Of a stretch of 64,000 bases of DNA, positions 36,324 through 44,684 are shown piece by piece. The translations under genes were made by a program, and so were the position numbers. The notes beneath the pieces were generated by a model. The model made no database searches. It saw only the letters and a list, made by a program, of their open reading frames with translations, and had not been told where the DNA came from. Source of the DNA: Rhizobium sp. NFR03 (lineage in GTDB: Bacteria; Pseudomonadota; Alphaproteobacteria; Rhizobiales; Rhizobiaceae). The DNA is taken from assembly GCF_900111275.1 (NCBI RefSeq), contig NZ_FOGR01000008.1, forward strand, positions 112,471 through 176,470, written 5' to 3'. Numbering within the stretch: the first letter of the stretch is position 1; each line of letters begins with the position of its first letter.

Positions 36324-37199
36324 ATGTCGACAGATTTCATCGAGACGCTCCGAAGGCGCATGCCAACGGGCAGCATCCCTATTTCCAAGGCGTTGCTCGG
36401 CACCTACATCCTCGTTGCCTTGGCGGCACCGATTATCGCGCCTCAAAATCCCTACGATCTCCTCCAGATCCGCGGATGGGAGGCCTCAGCGGCTCCAGGG
36501 ACGATCGGGGGCGATGGCTATATCTATTGGCTGGGAACCGACGGACTTGGGCGAGACATCGTCAGCACGATCCTCTACGGCCTGCGCATCAGCTTGCTGG
36601 TGTCCATCGTCAGTACAGCTATTGCAGCCTTGGTCGGCGTCACGGCAGGCGTCGTTGCAGCCTATTTCGGCGGCTGGGTCGATGCCCTCGTCATGCGCAT
36701 CGTGGACCTCCAGCTCAGCCTTCCGACGATCCTTGTCGCGCTGATCGCCATCGTCACCCTTGGGCCAGGGATCGATCGCATCATATTGGCGATCATCATC
36801 GTTCAATGGGCGACATATGCCAGAGTCACCCGAGCCGTCGCGCTGAGCGAGATCGGAAAGTCCTATCTGGACGCGGTCCGGCTTCTCCGTCTCCCAAAGA
36901 GGCGCATTCTCCTTCGGCACGTTATGCCCAACAGCATCGCTCCAGCACTCACTCTCATTCCCATCGAGCTCGGGCACGCGATCGCGCTCGAGGCAACCCT
37001 GTCTTTTCTCGGGCTGGGCGTTCCCATCGACAAGCCGTCCCTCGGCTCCACAGTGGCTGCCGGATTCCAATATCTTATGACTGGCCAATACTGGATCAGC
37101 CTGTTCCCAGGTCTCGCTCTTCTGGGCCTAATCGCCGCGATCAATTTCGTCGGAGAAGACACGCGTTCCAAACTGGATCCAAGGAGCAGATCCCTATGA
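36324..37199 (+). CDS. Dipeptide/oligopeptide ABC permease (DppC type)
   Basis: The 291-residue protein has the expected WLGTDGLGRDIVSTILYGLR motif near residue 67-87, six membrane segments and the EAA loop (GKSYLDAVRLLRLPKRRILL). Its stop overlaps the start of the ATPase gene (ATGA). It is the second permease of the operon. Confidence 0.9.
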   Translation: MSTDFIETLRRRMPTGSIPISKALLGTYILVALAAPIIAPQNPYDLLQIRGWEASAAPGTIGGDGYIYWLGTDGLGRDIVSTILYGLRISLLVSIVSTAIAALVGVTAGVVAAYFGGWVDALVMRIVDLQLSLPTILVALIAIVTLGPGIDRIILAIIIVQWATYARVTRAVALSEIGKSYLDAVRLLRLPKRRILLRHVMPNSIAPALTLIPIELGHAIALEATLSFLGLGVPIDKPSLGSTVAAGFQYLMTGQYWISLFPGLALLGLIAAINFVGEDTRSKLDPRSRSL

Positions 37200-38872
37200 C
37201 CAAGGATATCACGCAGAAACCGCTACTGGAGCTTAAGAAGCTGACGATCAGCTACCGGTCAAGGTCTCAGACGAGGCCTGTCTTGCGCAACGTCGATCTG
37301 AGCCTTCGCCACGGTGAGATCCTCGGGCTTATCGGCGAGTCCGGCGCAGGCAAATCGACAGTCGGAAACGCGATCATCGGGCTGCTCGCGCCGGAGTTCG
37401 TTCAAACGTCCGGATCGATCCTGTTTAAGGGTCGTGCTCTGGAGGCGATGGACGAGCAGGAGCGAGACGCACTTCGATGCCGCAGGATCGCTGCCATCTT
37501 TCAGGACCACACGATGTCGCTCGATCCCTTGATGAGCATCGGTGCTCAGCTGACGGAAGCGATCCGGGCCGCCTGCCCCGATCTTTCCGGCAAACAGACG
37601 CGCGGTCGATCGATCGAACTGTTGACCCGTGTCGGGATCGAAAGCCCGAGGGAACGGTATCACAGTTATCCCCACCAGTTATCCGGCGGCCAACGGCAGC
37701 GTGTCGTCATCGCGATCGCCCTTTCGGGAACGCCCGACATCATCGTCGCGGACGAACCCACCTCAGCTCTGGACGCGACAATCCAGAAGCAGATCCTGCA
37801 GCTCTTGCGTGAACTCGTCGCGGAAACCGGCGTCTCGATCATTCTGGTAACCCACGACATGGGTGTGATTTCGGAGATTGCGGATACGGTGGTCGTCATG
37901 CGGGACGGAAACGTCGTGGAGCAAGGCTCGACAGCGACGCTCCTCGATCATCCGGTGGAACCCTATACGCGTGACCTTCTCGCCGCCGTTCCAAGACTTC
38001 GCATATCGAGCGGGAAGCGCGCTGATCCAGCGTTCGCTGGCGCGAACAATGCTTCGGGGGATGATGATGAGGAACCGGCGAAACGCGCGGCGATCCTCGT
38101 TGTGTCGGGCGTAACCAAAGCCTTCGGCAGGACGAGCTTCGGCTGGAGCCGCAAACCGCGCAAGCTTGCTTTGCAGGATATCTCGCTTGAACTCGAGCCC
38201 GGCGCCATCACCGGCGTCGTTGGCGAAAGCGGGAGTGGCAAGAGCACGCTTGGGCGGATCATTGCGGGTCTTGAGATAGCATGCGAGGGCGAGATTGTTA
38301 TCGACGGAGCGCACGTTGACGTGACACGCAGGAGACAGCCTGGCGGCATGCTGGGGCGAGTTCAGATGATCTTTCAGGACCCTGCAATGTCCCTCAACCC
38401 CCGCCTGCCGATCGGTGACACCTTGGCGGAGAGCGTCAGGTTTGGCAGTGCGCCGTCGATGGACGAAAGATTGGCCATCAACGTCATCATGGATCGCCTG
38501 GGATTGCCGTTGACGTTTTTGACCCGATACCCGCACCAACTGTCGGGAGGACAGAAACAGCGTGTCTGCATTGCACGCGCTCTTCTCGCCAAACCGCGCA
38601 TCATCATTGCTGACGAACCGACATCAGCCCTTGATGTCTCCGTGCAGGCCGAGATCGTGGAACTCCTCGGGCAAGCCGTCTCGCAGGATGGCATCTCCAT
38701 GTTGTTCATATCGCACGATCTTGCGCTCGTGCAGGCCCTCTGCAGTTCGATCTACATTTTCCAGAACGGCAGCGTCGTCGATGGCGGTTCACCGGAGTTC
38801 ATATTCGGCCGTTCGACGAATGCCTACACGCGTTGCCTGATCGACGCTCGCCCGGAGCGTTTCACCATCTGA
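37196..38872 (+). CDS. Fused double ABC ATPase (DppD-DppF type)
   Basis: The 558-residue protein starts at 37196 (MTKDITQKPLLELKKLTISY) and holds two nucleotide-binding domains in one chain. The first has Walker A GESGAGKST near 44, the signature LSGGQRQRVVIA and Walker B IIVADEPTSALDA. The second has GESGSGKST near 345, LSGGQKQRVCIARA and IIIADEPTSALDVS. A linker (about 270-310, with GDDDEEPAKRAAIL) separates them. It energises the DppBC-type permease pair. The fusion is a common variant. The long open frame upstream in the same frame is a shadow of the permease gene. Confidence 0.92.
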   Translation: MTKDITQKPLLELKKLTISYRSRSQTRPVLRNVDLSLRHGEILGLIGESGAGKSTVGNAIIGLLAPEFVQTSGSILFKGRALEAMDEQERDALRCRRIAAIFQDHTMSLDPLMSIGAQLTEAIRAACPDLSGKQTRGRSIELLTRVGIESPRERYHSYPHQLSGGQRQRVVIAIALSGTPDIIVADEPTSALDATIQKQILQLLRELVAETGVSIILVTHDMGVISEIADTVVVMRDGNVVEQGSTATLLDHPVEPYTRDLLAAVPRLRISSGKRADPAFAGANNASGDDDEEPAKRAAILVVSGVTKAFGRTSFGWSRKPRKLALQDISLELEPGAITGVVGESGSGKSTLGRIIAGLEIACEGEIVIDGAHVDVTRRRQPGGMLGRVQMIFQDPAMSLNPRLPIGDTLAESVRFGSAPSMDERLAINVIMDRLGLPLTFLTRYPHQLSGGQKQRVCIARALLAKPRIIIADEPTSALDVSVQAEIVELLGQAVSQDGISMLFISHDLALVQALCSSIYIFQNGSVVDGGSPEFIFGRSTNAYTRCLIDARPERFTI

Positions 38873-38954
38873 CGGCGGTGTATCTCAACAGAGCCTTCTA
38901 TCCCCTCGTTTTCCTCAGTCAGCTGAGCACCTTTCGGAGCGCAGGAGCATTCCC

Positions 38955-40190
38955 ATGACTAAGACATTCACGATCGCCGTGACCGGGCAGTCCTTGATCA
39001 AGCACGACATTCGCAACACCGACGAACTGGCATTCCAGAGTGTACGGGACTTGCTTGGAAAGGCCGATTTCGCCTTCACGAACTTCGAGAGCACGATCGA
39101 TGGTCAGCATGGGGGATGGCCGCTGAAGGGGTCCTTCTTCGGCAGCAGTCAGCCTGTCGTTCTCGACAGTTTGAAGGACCTGGGTTTTCACGGTCTTTCG
39201 CTGTCGAACAATCACGCTTTCGACCTTGGGCCCTCGGGGATCCTTTCGACGCTGGAGGAAGTGGAGAGGCGCGGGTTCCTGCATGCCGGCATCGGGCGCA
39301 ACCAGACCATGGCCGCTCGGGCAGGCAAGGGGTCATTTAACGGCCGGAAAGTTGCACTTGTGGCCATGGATGCGGGGCCGGGACCAGATTTCATGTACGC
39401 CGGGGACGCAGCGAAGGATCGACCGGAGCGTCCGGGCGTGAACCGGCTACACCTGACGAAGGTCGTTGACGTCGATGCAGAGGCATTCGACTACCTTCGC
39501 CTGATCCGCGACCGCATCGGCTACACCGACATGGACCTCGGCAATGACAGCCAGCCGGACGACCGACCGCCTGTCGATCCTGAGCACGAAATTTGCATCG
39601 CCCGCGCAATCTTCAGACGCGCCGAGCATTTCGGAAGACGTGTCAAGATCGATCAGGCCAGTCTAACCAGACATTTGTCGGAGATCCGCAGCGCAACCGA
39701 GGACGGTGGCCTCGTCATCGCCTACCTTCATCATCACCATTGGGCCTCTGACTGGTATCAGGTGTCGAGCTGGGTCGGGGATGTCGCAAAAGCCTGCATC
39801 GATGCCGGCGCAGCGATGTTCGTCAGCCATGGCGCCCCGGTTCTCCAGCCGGTGGAGATCTATCGAAACCGACCGATCTTCTACAGCCTTGGCAACTTCA
39901 TCTTTCATGTGAAATCTGAGACATCGCAGTGGACCGCACCGGAGATCTGGGAGAGCATCATCGGGTTATGCGCCTTCAATGAAGCCGGAGAGCTTACCGC
40001 TATAGATTTCCATCCTGTCGTCATCGGCGCAACCTCCAGCGGGCAACGCACCATGTTGGAAGAACGTCTTATGCCGCATCTCGCTCACGGCTCTGACGCC
40101 GAGAGGATCTTGAAGCGGTTTCAGGACCAATCTCTGTCGTTTGGTTCTCACGTAACAATAAAAGATGGTACCGCTCGGATCGTCTTGTGA
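38955..40190 (+). CDS. CapA-family (poly-gamma-glutamate-type) metallophosphatase-like protein
   Basis: The 411-residue protein has the PGA_cap fold signatures FAFTNFESTIDG, DLGFHGLSLSNNHAFDLGPS, a long insert with HHHHWASDWYQVSSWVGDVA, and FVSHGAPVLQPVEIYRNRPI followed by FYSLGNFIFH. No signal peptide is seen. CapA-like proteins are linked with poly-gamma-glutamate synthesis or hydrolysis and with peptide catabolism. It follows the peptide-transport operon after 82 bases in the same direction, so a role in handling an imported gamma-linked or D-amino-acid peptide is a reasonable inference. Confidence 0.8.
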   Translation: MTKTFTIAVTGQSLIKHDIRNTDELAFQSVRDLLGKADFAFTNFESTIDGQHGGWPLKGSFFGSSQPVVLDSLKDLGFHGLSLSNNHAFDLGPSGILSTLEEVERRGFLHAGIGRNQTMAARAGKGSFNGRKVALVAMDAGPGPDFMYAGDAAKDRPERPGVNRLHLTKVVDVDAEAFDYLRLIRDRIGYTDMDLGNDSQPDDRPPVDPEHEICIARAIFRRAEHFGRRVKIDQASLTRHLSEIRSATEDGGLVIAYLHHHHWASDWYQVSSWVGDVAKACIDAGAAMFVSHGAPVLQPVEIYRNRPIFYSLGNFIFHVKSETSQWTAPEIWESIIGLCAFNEAGELTAIDFHPVVIGATSSGQRTMLEERLMPHLAHGSDAERILKRFQDQSLSFGSHVTIKDGTARIVL

Positions 40191-40527
40191 CGCCGACGGA
40201 CGTTAGTTGCAGTACTTGTCGCACCACAACGATGGTACGATGGGCGGCGACCGAAAGGTGCGGGATGCGAGGCGCGAACGGTGGAGCATTGAATGACATC
40301 ATGTCCTCCATTTCCAGAATTCGATGCCGAACTTCCTCCCGAACTTTGGGTTCCGTGCCTCACTGCATTTACCCCGCGTTGAAAGATCGACTGGAGGGCA
40401 ACGGGACTGCGTGCTGCCCCATCGTCAACATCGCGCCGTGGAAAAACTCGCTCGAAACGGAGAACCATCGCGCCCGGTGCTGGTTCGGGCGGGCATCGGT
40501 AGGTGGCCCAAACACGTGCCTCAATAC
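40191..40527. other. 340-bp gene-less stretch before the EAL remnant
   Basis: Neither strand shows a coding frame with recognisable content. It may include the lost upstream part of the EAL-domain gene, but I cannot align it by eye. Confidence 0.35.
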
Positions 40528-40836
40528 ATGAGATGGGCGTGAAGATTGCAATGGACGACTTTGGCACCGGTTACTCGTCGTTGGTGCATCTGACGAAATT
40601 TCCACTGTACCGGATCGATATCGATCGTAGCTTCGGCGGAAACTGACAGGAGCTCGCTTGCCGTATTGCGGGGGGTCGCGCAGATTGGCCATGATCTTCA
40701 AATCTCCATCCTCGCAGAGGGCGTGGAGACCAGTGGGCAACGAGAGCTCATGCGCTCGATAGGCTGTGACACTATTCAGGGATACCTCATCGGCAAGCCA
40801 GCTCTTCTGCCAAAGGCAATGGCGGAATCAGCTTGA
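40528..40836 (+). pseudogene. EAL-domain (c-di-GMP phosphodiesterase) remnant
   Basis: Two pieces of an EAL domain C-terminal half are visible. [19 protein letters not shown] with [18 protein letters not shown] lies in one frame (about 40528-40645, ending at TGA). VLRGVAQIGHDLQISILAEG with VETSGQRELMRSIGCDTIQG and YLIGKPALLP lies in another (about 40660-40836). [10 protein letters not shown] and AEGVET are classic EAL motifs. The N-terminal catalytic half is absent, and the region between the pieces is shortened, so this is a dead fragment. Confidence 0.75.
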
Positions 40837-41166
40837 AGTTTTCGTCTCAAATCTTCCGACGGTAACGCGATTTAAGAGCGTCACAGAAAAGTCCGACGAG
40901 ATGTTGCGTCCAATCGTTTTTGAACTGCTGGCTACAGGCATGAGTGAATGCCGAGCTTTCGCCAATACTATGGCGAAAGCTACTGCAAGGTCCGACAACG
41001 TCCTTCAGCCAACAAGATCGATTTGCAACGAAGCTTGCGCCCAGTCCGCCTTCCAAAGCTACGGCCACCGGCGCTCCGGCTTAGAAAGACCGAGGCTACG
41101 CCTTGTCGTTCCCGCGACTACCGGTGGCTGTCGCCAGCAATACTCGCGGCGGGCTATTTTCCTGTT
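40837..41166. other. 330-bp gene-less stretch with a strong hairpin
   Basis: No gene is recognised. The perfect 10-base inverted repeat AGCTTTCGCC (40954-40963) and GGCGAAAGCT (40972-40981) with an 8-base loop is the only clear structure. It is not followed by a T-run on either strand. Confidence 0.45.
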
Positions 41167-41784
41167 TCACATCGGCGGCTGAACACCGTTGGTGCCGACG
41201 ACGACGCGGCTGCTGGAGATTGTACCGTCAGCGGCTTTTTCGGAGGGCACGAACACCGTGGCTCCGCTCTTCAGGTCCGCCTCCACAGCCGGCGCAAAGG
41301 TGACGACCGGCGTGCCTGCGGGAATCGAAATCTTCTTTTCCTTGCCTTTGTAGGTCACGGTCACCGTCTGGCCATCGACCGCCTTCACCGCGTTGGCAAC
41401 GGTAGCATTGGTCATTGAGCTGTTCGGCTTGAGATCCCAGGCATAGCTCCCCTCGCCCGTGCCCTTCATGGCTGCGGGGAAGATCAGCACTTCCAGCGCG
41501 CCGTCACCGCCCTCGGCCGTCGGCAGCGAGGCGATGCCGACGAAGTCGCCGGTCTTGATGTCGTCGATCGAGGCCTTGGCGACGCTCGAAACCTTCCAGC
41601 CGTCCTTCAAAAGGATCGTCGCGTCGGTCCCCTCGCGGGTCTTCACCGAAAGCGTGTTTCCATCGAGGCTTTCCACTGTGCCGCGCACCCGGATCTGGTC
41701 AGCCGCCTGAACGGCCGTACCGAGCGTTGAGACCATCAAGGTGCCAGTTAGCACCATGATGCCGGTTTTCAGAAGATAGGACAT
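41167..41784 (-). CDS. Exported OB-fold-like protein next to the YedY-like gene
   Basis: The 205-residue protein starts at 41784 with a signal peptide (MSYLLKTGIMVLTGTLMVST, cleavage after VQAA). The mature part is beta-rich with two related halves, IRVRGTVESLDGNTLSVKTR and VKAVDGQTVTVTYKGKEKKI, each resembling the DUF5666/OB-type repeat. It contains no Cys and few Met. It lies 100 bases downstream of the YedY-like gene in the same direction. Periplasmic location is well supported, its function is not. Confidence 0.65.
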   Translation of the reverse strand: MSYLLKTGIMVLTGTLMVSTLGTAVQAADQIRVRGTVESLDGNTLSVKTREGTDATILLKDGWKVSSVAKASIDDIKTGDFVGIASLPTAEGGDGALEVLIFPAAMKGTGEGSYAWDLKPNSSMTNATVANAVKAVDGQTVTVTYKGKEKKISIPAGTPVVTFAPAVEADLKSGATVFVPSEKAADGTISSSRVVVGTNGVQPPM

Positions 41785-41885
41785 GCGTGTTTCCTTGCTT
41801 ATTACCCTGTGTTCACGTCCGGCGAATGCGGGATGAAATCCGCCGGTCTTTGCGGAGCCGATCTTTAAGGACCGGCCACCGAACC

Positions 41886-42662
41886 TCAGATCCCGGCGTA
41901 CCATTCGTAGCCGCGATCCTCCCAGAAGCCGCCATTGCCGCCATGGAAGGTCGAGAGATCGGCGACGGCCTCGATGCGCATGAGATATTTCGCCTGCTTG
42001 TAACCGAGCTGTCGCTCGACCCTCAGCCGCAAAGGCGCACCGTGCGGCACCTCGAGGTCGCGTCCGTTCATGGCATAGGCAAGGATGGTCTGGGGGTGGA
42101 AGGCATCGACCAGATCGATGCTCTCGTAGTACCAGCCGCTGCCATCCAGCGTCTTCTCGTACTCGTCGGCGCAGTGGAAGACGATGTAGCGGGCGTCATT
42201 CTTCAGGCCCGCTGCCTTCAAGACATTGCCAAGCGGTACACCTGTCCACTGGCCGATGGCGCTCCAGCCCTCGACGCAATCGTGCCGGGTGATCTGCGTG
42301 CGCGCTGGCATCGCCTTCAAGGCGGCGAGAGACAGGCTGGCGGGACGTTCGACCAGGCCTCCGACCTGCAACTGCCACTGCGTAAAGCGGCCGGCGAGAA
42401 GCGACTGGTATTCGGCACTGTCCGGCATGGCGGTGCCGTTGGCACGAAACGTCGGCGAGATCTCGCCCGCGCTAAACTCCCTCGCGAGCGCCGTGTCACC
42501 GATCAGAAGCCGCTGCGTCCGCATAGTTAAGCTTTCTGCCATCTTGATCACGGATTGAACGTTTCCGTTCTCCACGAGCCCGTCGCAGCCGGTGAGGCCC
42601 AGTGCCGAAGCGGTCAGGGTGGAGCCGATCAGAAACCTGCGGCGCGTCAGAAGGCTGGTCAT
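41886..42662 (-). CDS. YedY-like periplasmic molybdopterin oxidoreductase
   Basis: The 258-residue protein starts at 42662 (MTSLLTRRRFLIGSTLTASA), a Tat signal with RRRFLIG and a lipobox-like LTGC. The sulfite-oxidase-fold molybdopterin domain shows the Cys ligand in ITRHDCVEGWSAIGQWTGVP, then LGNVLKAAGL and HGAPLRLRVERQLGYKQAKY. MsrP/YedY enzymes reduce methionine sulfoxide in periplasmic proteins. It overlaps the cytochrome b gene by 4 bases (ATGA), and in the MsrPQ system a membrane haem protein supplies electrons. The context with a Met-rich peptide and SigF/NrsF points to repair of chlorine-oxidised methionine. Confidence 0.85.
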   Translation of the reverse strand: MTSLLTRRRFLIGSTLTASALGLTGCDGLVENGNVQSVIKMAESLTMRTQRLLIGDTALAREFSAGEISPTFRANGTAMPDSAEYQSLLAGRFTQWQLQVGGLVERPASLSLAALKAMPARTQITRHDCVEGWSAIGQWTGVPLGNVLKAAGLKNDARYIVFHCADEYEKTLDGSGWYYESIDLVDAFHPQTILAYAMNGRDLEVPHGAPLRLRVERQLGYKQAKYLMRIEAVADLSTFHGGNGGFWEDRGYEWYAGI

Positions 42663-43534
42663 GGCGCGATCTCCGATGCCGTTAACGAGGATGCCGACGA
42701 TGGTTCTGTGCTGATCGCGTAGCGGCCGGTGATCATCGAGCGCATGTTGTTCAATACGCCGGATGCCATCACCATCGCGATATGGACGAGAACAAAGGCG
42801 ACAAGCGAGGTGGCGAAGATGAAGTGGAGCGTGCGGGCGGACTGCCGACCGCCGAAGAGATCGAGTAGCCATGGCGCAAAGGCGTTGAAGCCCGGCGACA
42901 TGGTCAGCCCGGTCAGGATCATGCCCGGAAGCATCACAAAAATGACAGCGAGATAGGTGAGCTTCTGAAGCGCATTGTAATGCCGCGCGTTTTCGCCCTT
43001 GGGAAACCGCAGCCGGGCATGATCGGCGATCTCGTGCCCGAGATGGGATGGCGCCAGCTCGGCTTTGGTCGGCACGAGGTCGCGCCGGAAATGGCGCGAG
43101 AAGAGACCATAGGCTAGATAGACCAGACCGTTGATGACGAAGGCCCATGCGAAGAAGAAATGCCAGCGCCGGCCGGTCGCGAGATCCTGATAGCTCGGAA
43201 GCGTGATCCAGGCCGGAAAACCGCGCGCGATCGGCTCGCCATCGACAGTGGACACGCCGAGCACGCCCGTGGTGTCGAACGAGAGACTGCCGATGCGCGT
43301 CACGCCCTTCAGCGCGCCGTTATCGTCGACGGCCTGCAGCGCGAGCACGGCCGGATCGTCGTCGGCACCGTACTGGCCCCAGTAGAGCGAGGGATGCGCA
43401 TTGAAGATCTGCAATCCGCTGAAGAGCAGCACCGTCATGGCGAGCACGTTCAGCCAGTGCGACAGGCGCACGGTGAGGCTGTGACGGCGGATCAGCGTCC
43501 GCTGGCCGGATGGGGTGGAAGATGAGCCGAACAT
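42659..43534 (-). CDS. Cytochrome b-type membrane electron donor
   Basis: The 291-residue protein has four to five membrane segments with candidate haem-ligand His in TVRLSHWLNVLAMTVLLFSG, RRWHFFFAWAFVINGLVYLA, NARHYNALQKLTYLAVIFVM and RTLHFIFATSLVAFVLVHIA. It belongs to the cytochrome b561/b6-like group rather than to MsrQ itself. It is translationally coupled to the molybdoenzyme gene, so it most likely delivers quinol electrons to it. Confidence 0.85.
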   Translation of the reverse strand: MFGSSSTPSGQRTLIRRHSLTVRLSHWLNVLAMTVLLFSGLQIFNAHPSLYWGQYGADDDPAVLALQAVDDNGALKGVTRIGSLSFDTTGVLGVSTVDGEPIARGFPAWITLPSYQDLATGRRWHFFFAWAFVINGLVYLAYGLFSRHFRRDLVPTKAELAPSHLGHEIADHARLRFPKGENARHYNALQKLTYLAVIFVMLPGMILTGLTMSPGFNAFAPWLLDLFGGRQSARTLHFIFATSLVAFVLVHIAMVMASGVLNNMRSMITGRYAISTEPSSASSLTASEIAP

Positions 43535-43678
43535 GACGTTCCCTCCGAGGTCGGCGATATCGGGACGATATCCGGGACCTGCCTTGCGAATGTGAAGGCG
43601 AACCCAAAACCGTCGTTCCCCGGCTCTCGATATCTTGTACGAACCGGGAAACGACGAGGATCACTGCGGCGGCGATGC

Positions 43679-43945
43679 CTACATCGCGTCGCAGCCCTTC
43701 ATCATGTCGGCCTTCTTCATGCTGTTCTTCTCCATCCCGGCCTTATGGGCGCAGTCGGCCTTGGTCCCCTTCATGGCGTCATGTTTCATGGCATCGGGCT
43801 GCATCGGGTCGGTCTTCATGCTGTCCGTCTTCATCGCGTCCGGCTTCTTCATGGCGTCGTTGGCGGTCTGCGCCTGCGCCGCGCCGAACGAGAGAGCGAG
43901 GCCAAGAACGACGGCGGCGGTGGTGGCAAAAATGCGATGGGTCAT
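43679..43945 (-). CDS. Methionine-rich MXKDX-repeat exported peptide (MrpX-like)
   Basis: The 88-residue product starts at 43945 (AGGAGATT upstream) with a signal peptide ending GAAQA. The mature chain is a series of Met-Lys repeats (NDAMKKPDAMKTDSMKTDPM, then QPDAMKHDAMKGTKADCAHK, then GMEKNSMKKADMMKGCDAM), with about 13 Met in under 65 residues and two Cys. In Azospira suillum a similar peptide is a sacrificial scavenger of hypochlorite whose oxidised Met are reduced by YedY. The gene is divergent from the sigma factor gene, and a GTAACC-type promoter lies upstream. Confidence 0.8.
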   Translation of the reverse strand: MTHRIFATTAAVVLGLALSFGAAQAQTANDAMKKPDAMKTDSMKTDPMQPDAMKHDAMKGTKADCAHKAGMEKNSMKKADMMKGCDAM

Positions 43946-44000
43946 GATGAATCTCCTCTTGGGGTGCAGGACGCGGGCTGCGTCGATGCTCACGGGAAGC

Positions 44001-44028
44001 TCATTCGGGCGGCAGCCGATCCGGTTAC
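44001..44028 (-). promoter_or_regulatory. SigF-type ECF promoter for the Met-rich peptide gene
   Basis: On the minus strand GTAACC (44028-44023) and CGAATGA (44007-44001) are separated by 15 bases, ending 55 bases upstream of the start codon. The element is matched by one on the opposite strand with the same spacing. GTAACC is the -35 core known for SigF/NrsF-type ECF sigma factors. Confidence 0.6.
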
Positions 44029-44085
44029 AGCCATCACGCGGACGTGATCGACCCGCTATTCCGCTCGCTTTATTTGAGAAGCGCT

Positions 44086-44113
44086 GTAACCGTTTCGACG
44101 TTTCCTCGTATAA
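44086..44113 (+). promoter_or_regulatory. SigF-type ECF promoter for the sigma factor gene
   Basis: GTAACC (44086-44091), 15 bases, then CGTATAA (44107-44113), 13 bases before the ATG of the sigma gene. The match to the divergent element (same -35, same spacing, similar CGWAT -10) implies autoregulation. The transcript would have a very short leader. Confidence 0.6.
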
Positions 44114-44126
44114 GCCCATCAGAGAC

Positions 44127-44684
44127 ATGCAAGATGTGACCGAGTCCGAGCTGAAGGTGCTGATGCTCTTGTCCCTCGACGGGGACGAGGCGGCTTATCG
44201 TTGCCTGCTCGACGTGCTGCGAGACCTGCTGGAGCGCTACTACGGACGGCGCCTCGGACGGTCGGACAGGAGCGAAGTGGACGATCTGGTGCAGGAGACG
44301 CTGCTGGCGCTGCACCAGCGGCGGATCACCTATGATCGCGACCGGCCGTTCACGGCCTGGTTCTTCACCATCGCCCGCCACAAGCTGGTGGATCATCACC
44401 GCAGGACGGGCGGTCGCGGCCATGTGGGGCTCGAGGCGGTGGACGAGATGCCGGACGGCTACCGCGAGGATGCGGTGTCCGCGCAGATGGACATTCAGCG
44501 GCTGCTTGCCGGTCTTCCCGCCTGGCAGGCGGAGGCGATCCGGCAGGTGCGGCTCGACGGCCGGTCGATCACCGAGGCCGCGCTGCATGCGGGACGGTCC
44601 GAAAGCATGGTCAAGGTCGGCATTCACAGAGGGATCAAGGCGCTGGCGGCAAGATTGAGAGGTGATCATGACAAAGACGAATGA
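44127..44684 (+). CDS. sigF: ECF sigma factor, SigF/ECF16-like
   Basis: The 185-residue protein starts at 44127 (MQDVTESELKVLMLLSLDGD). Upstream in-frame codons are not used because they cross the promoter. Region 2 lies around YYGRRLGRSDRSEVDDLVQE and DRPFTAWFFTIARHKLVDHH. Region 4 is PAWQAEAIRQVRLDGRSITE and AALHAGRSESMVKVGIHRGI. The next gene, an NrsF-type membrane anti-sigma factor, overlaps its end by 17 bases. By analogy with Caulobacter and Azospira, release from NrsF on oxidative or chlorine stress would switch on this gene and the Met-rich peptide gene. Confidence 0.9.
   Translation: MQDVTESELKVLMLLSLDGDEAAYRCLLDVLRDLLERYYGRRLGRSDRSEVDDLVQETLLALHQRRITYDRDRPFTAWFFTIARHKLVDHHRRTGGRGHVGLEAVDEMPDGYREDAVSAQMDIQRLLAGLPAWQAEAIRQVRLDGRSITEAALHAGRSESMVKVGIHRGIKALAARLRGDHDKDE

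Noticed and set aside
36476..37195. N-terminal extension of the fused ABC ATPase
   Set aside because: This part is the DppC-type permease read in another frame. The ATPase begins at 37196 with ATGA coupling.
40837..41182. Plus-strand frame around 40901-41182
   Set aside because: It has no domain or Shine-Dalgarno and overlaps the end of the 41.2-kb gene on the other strand.
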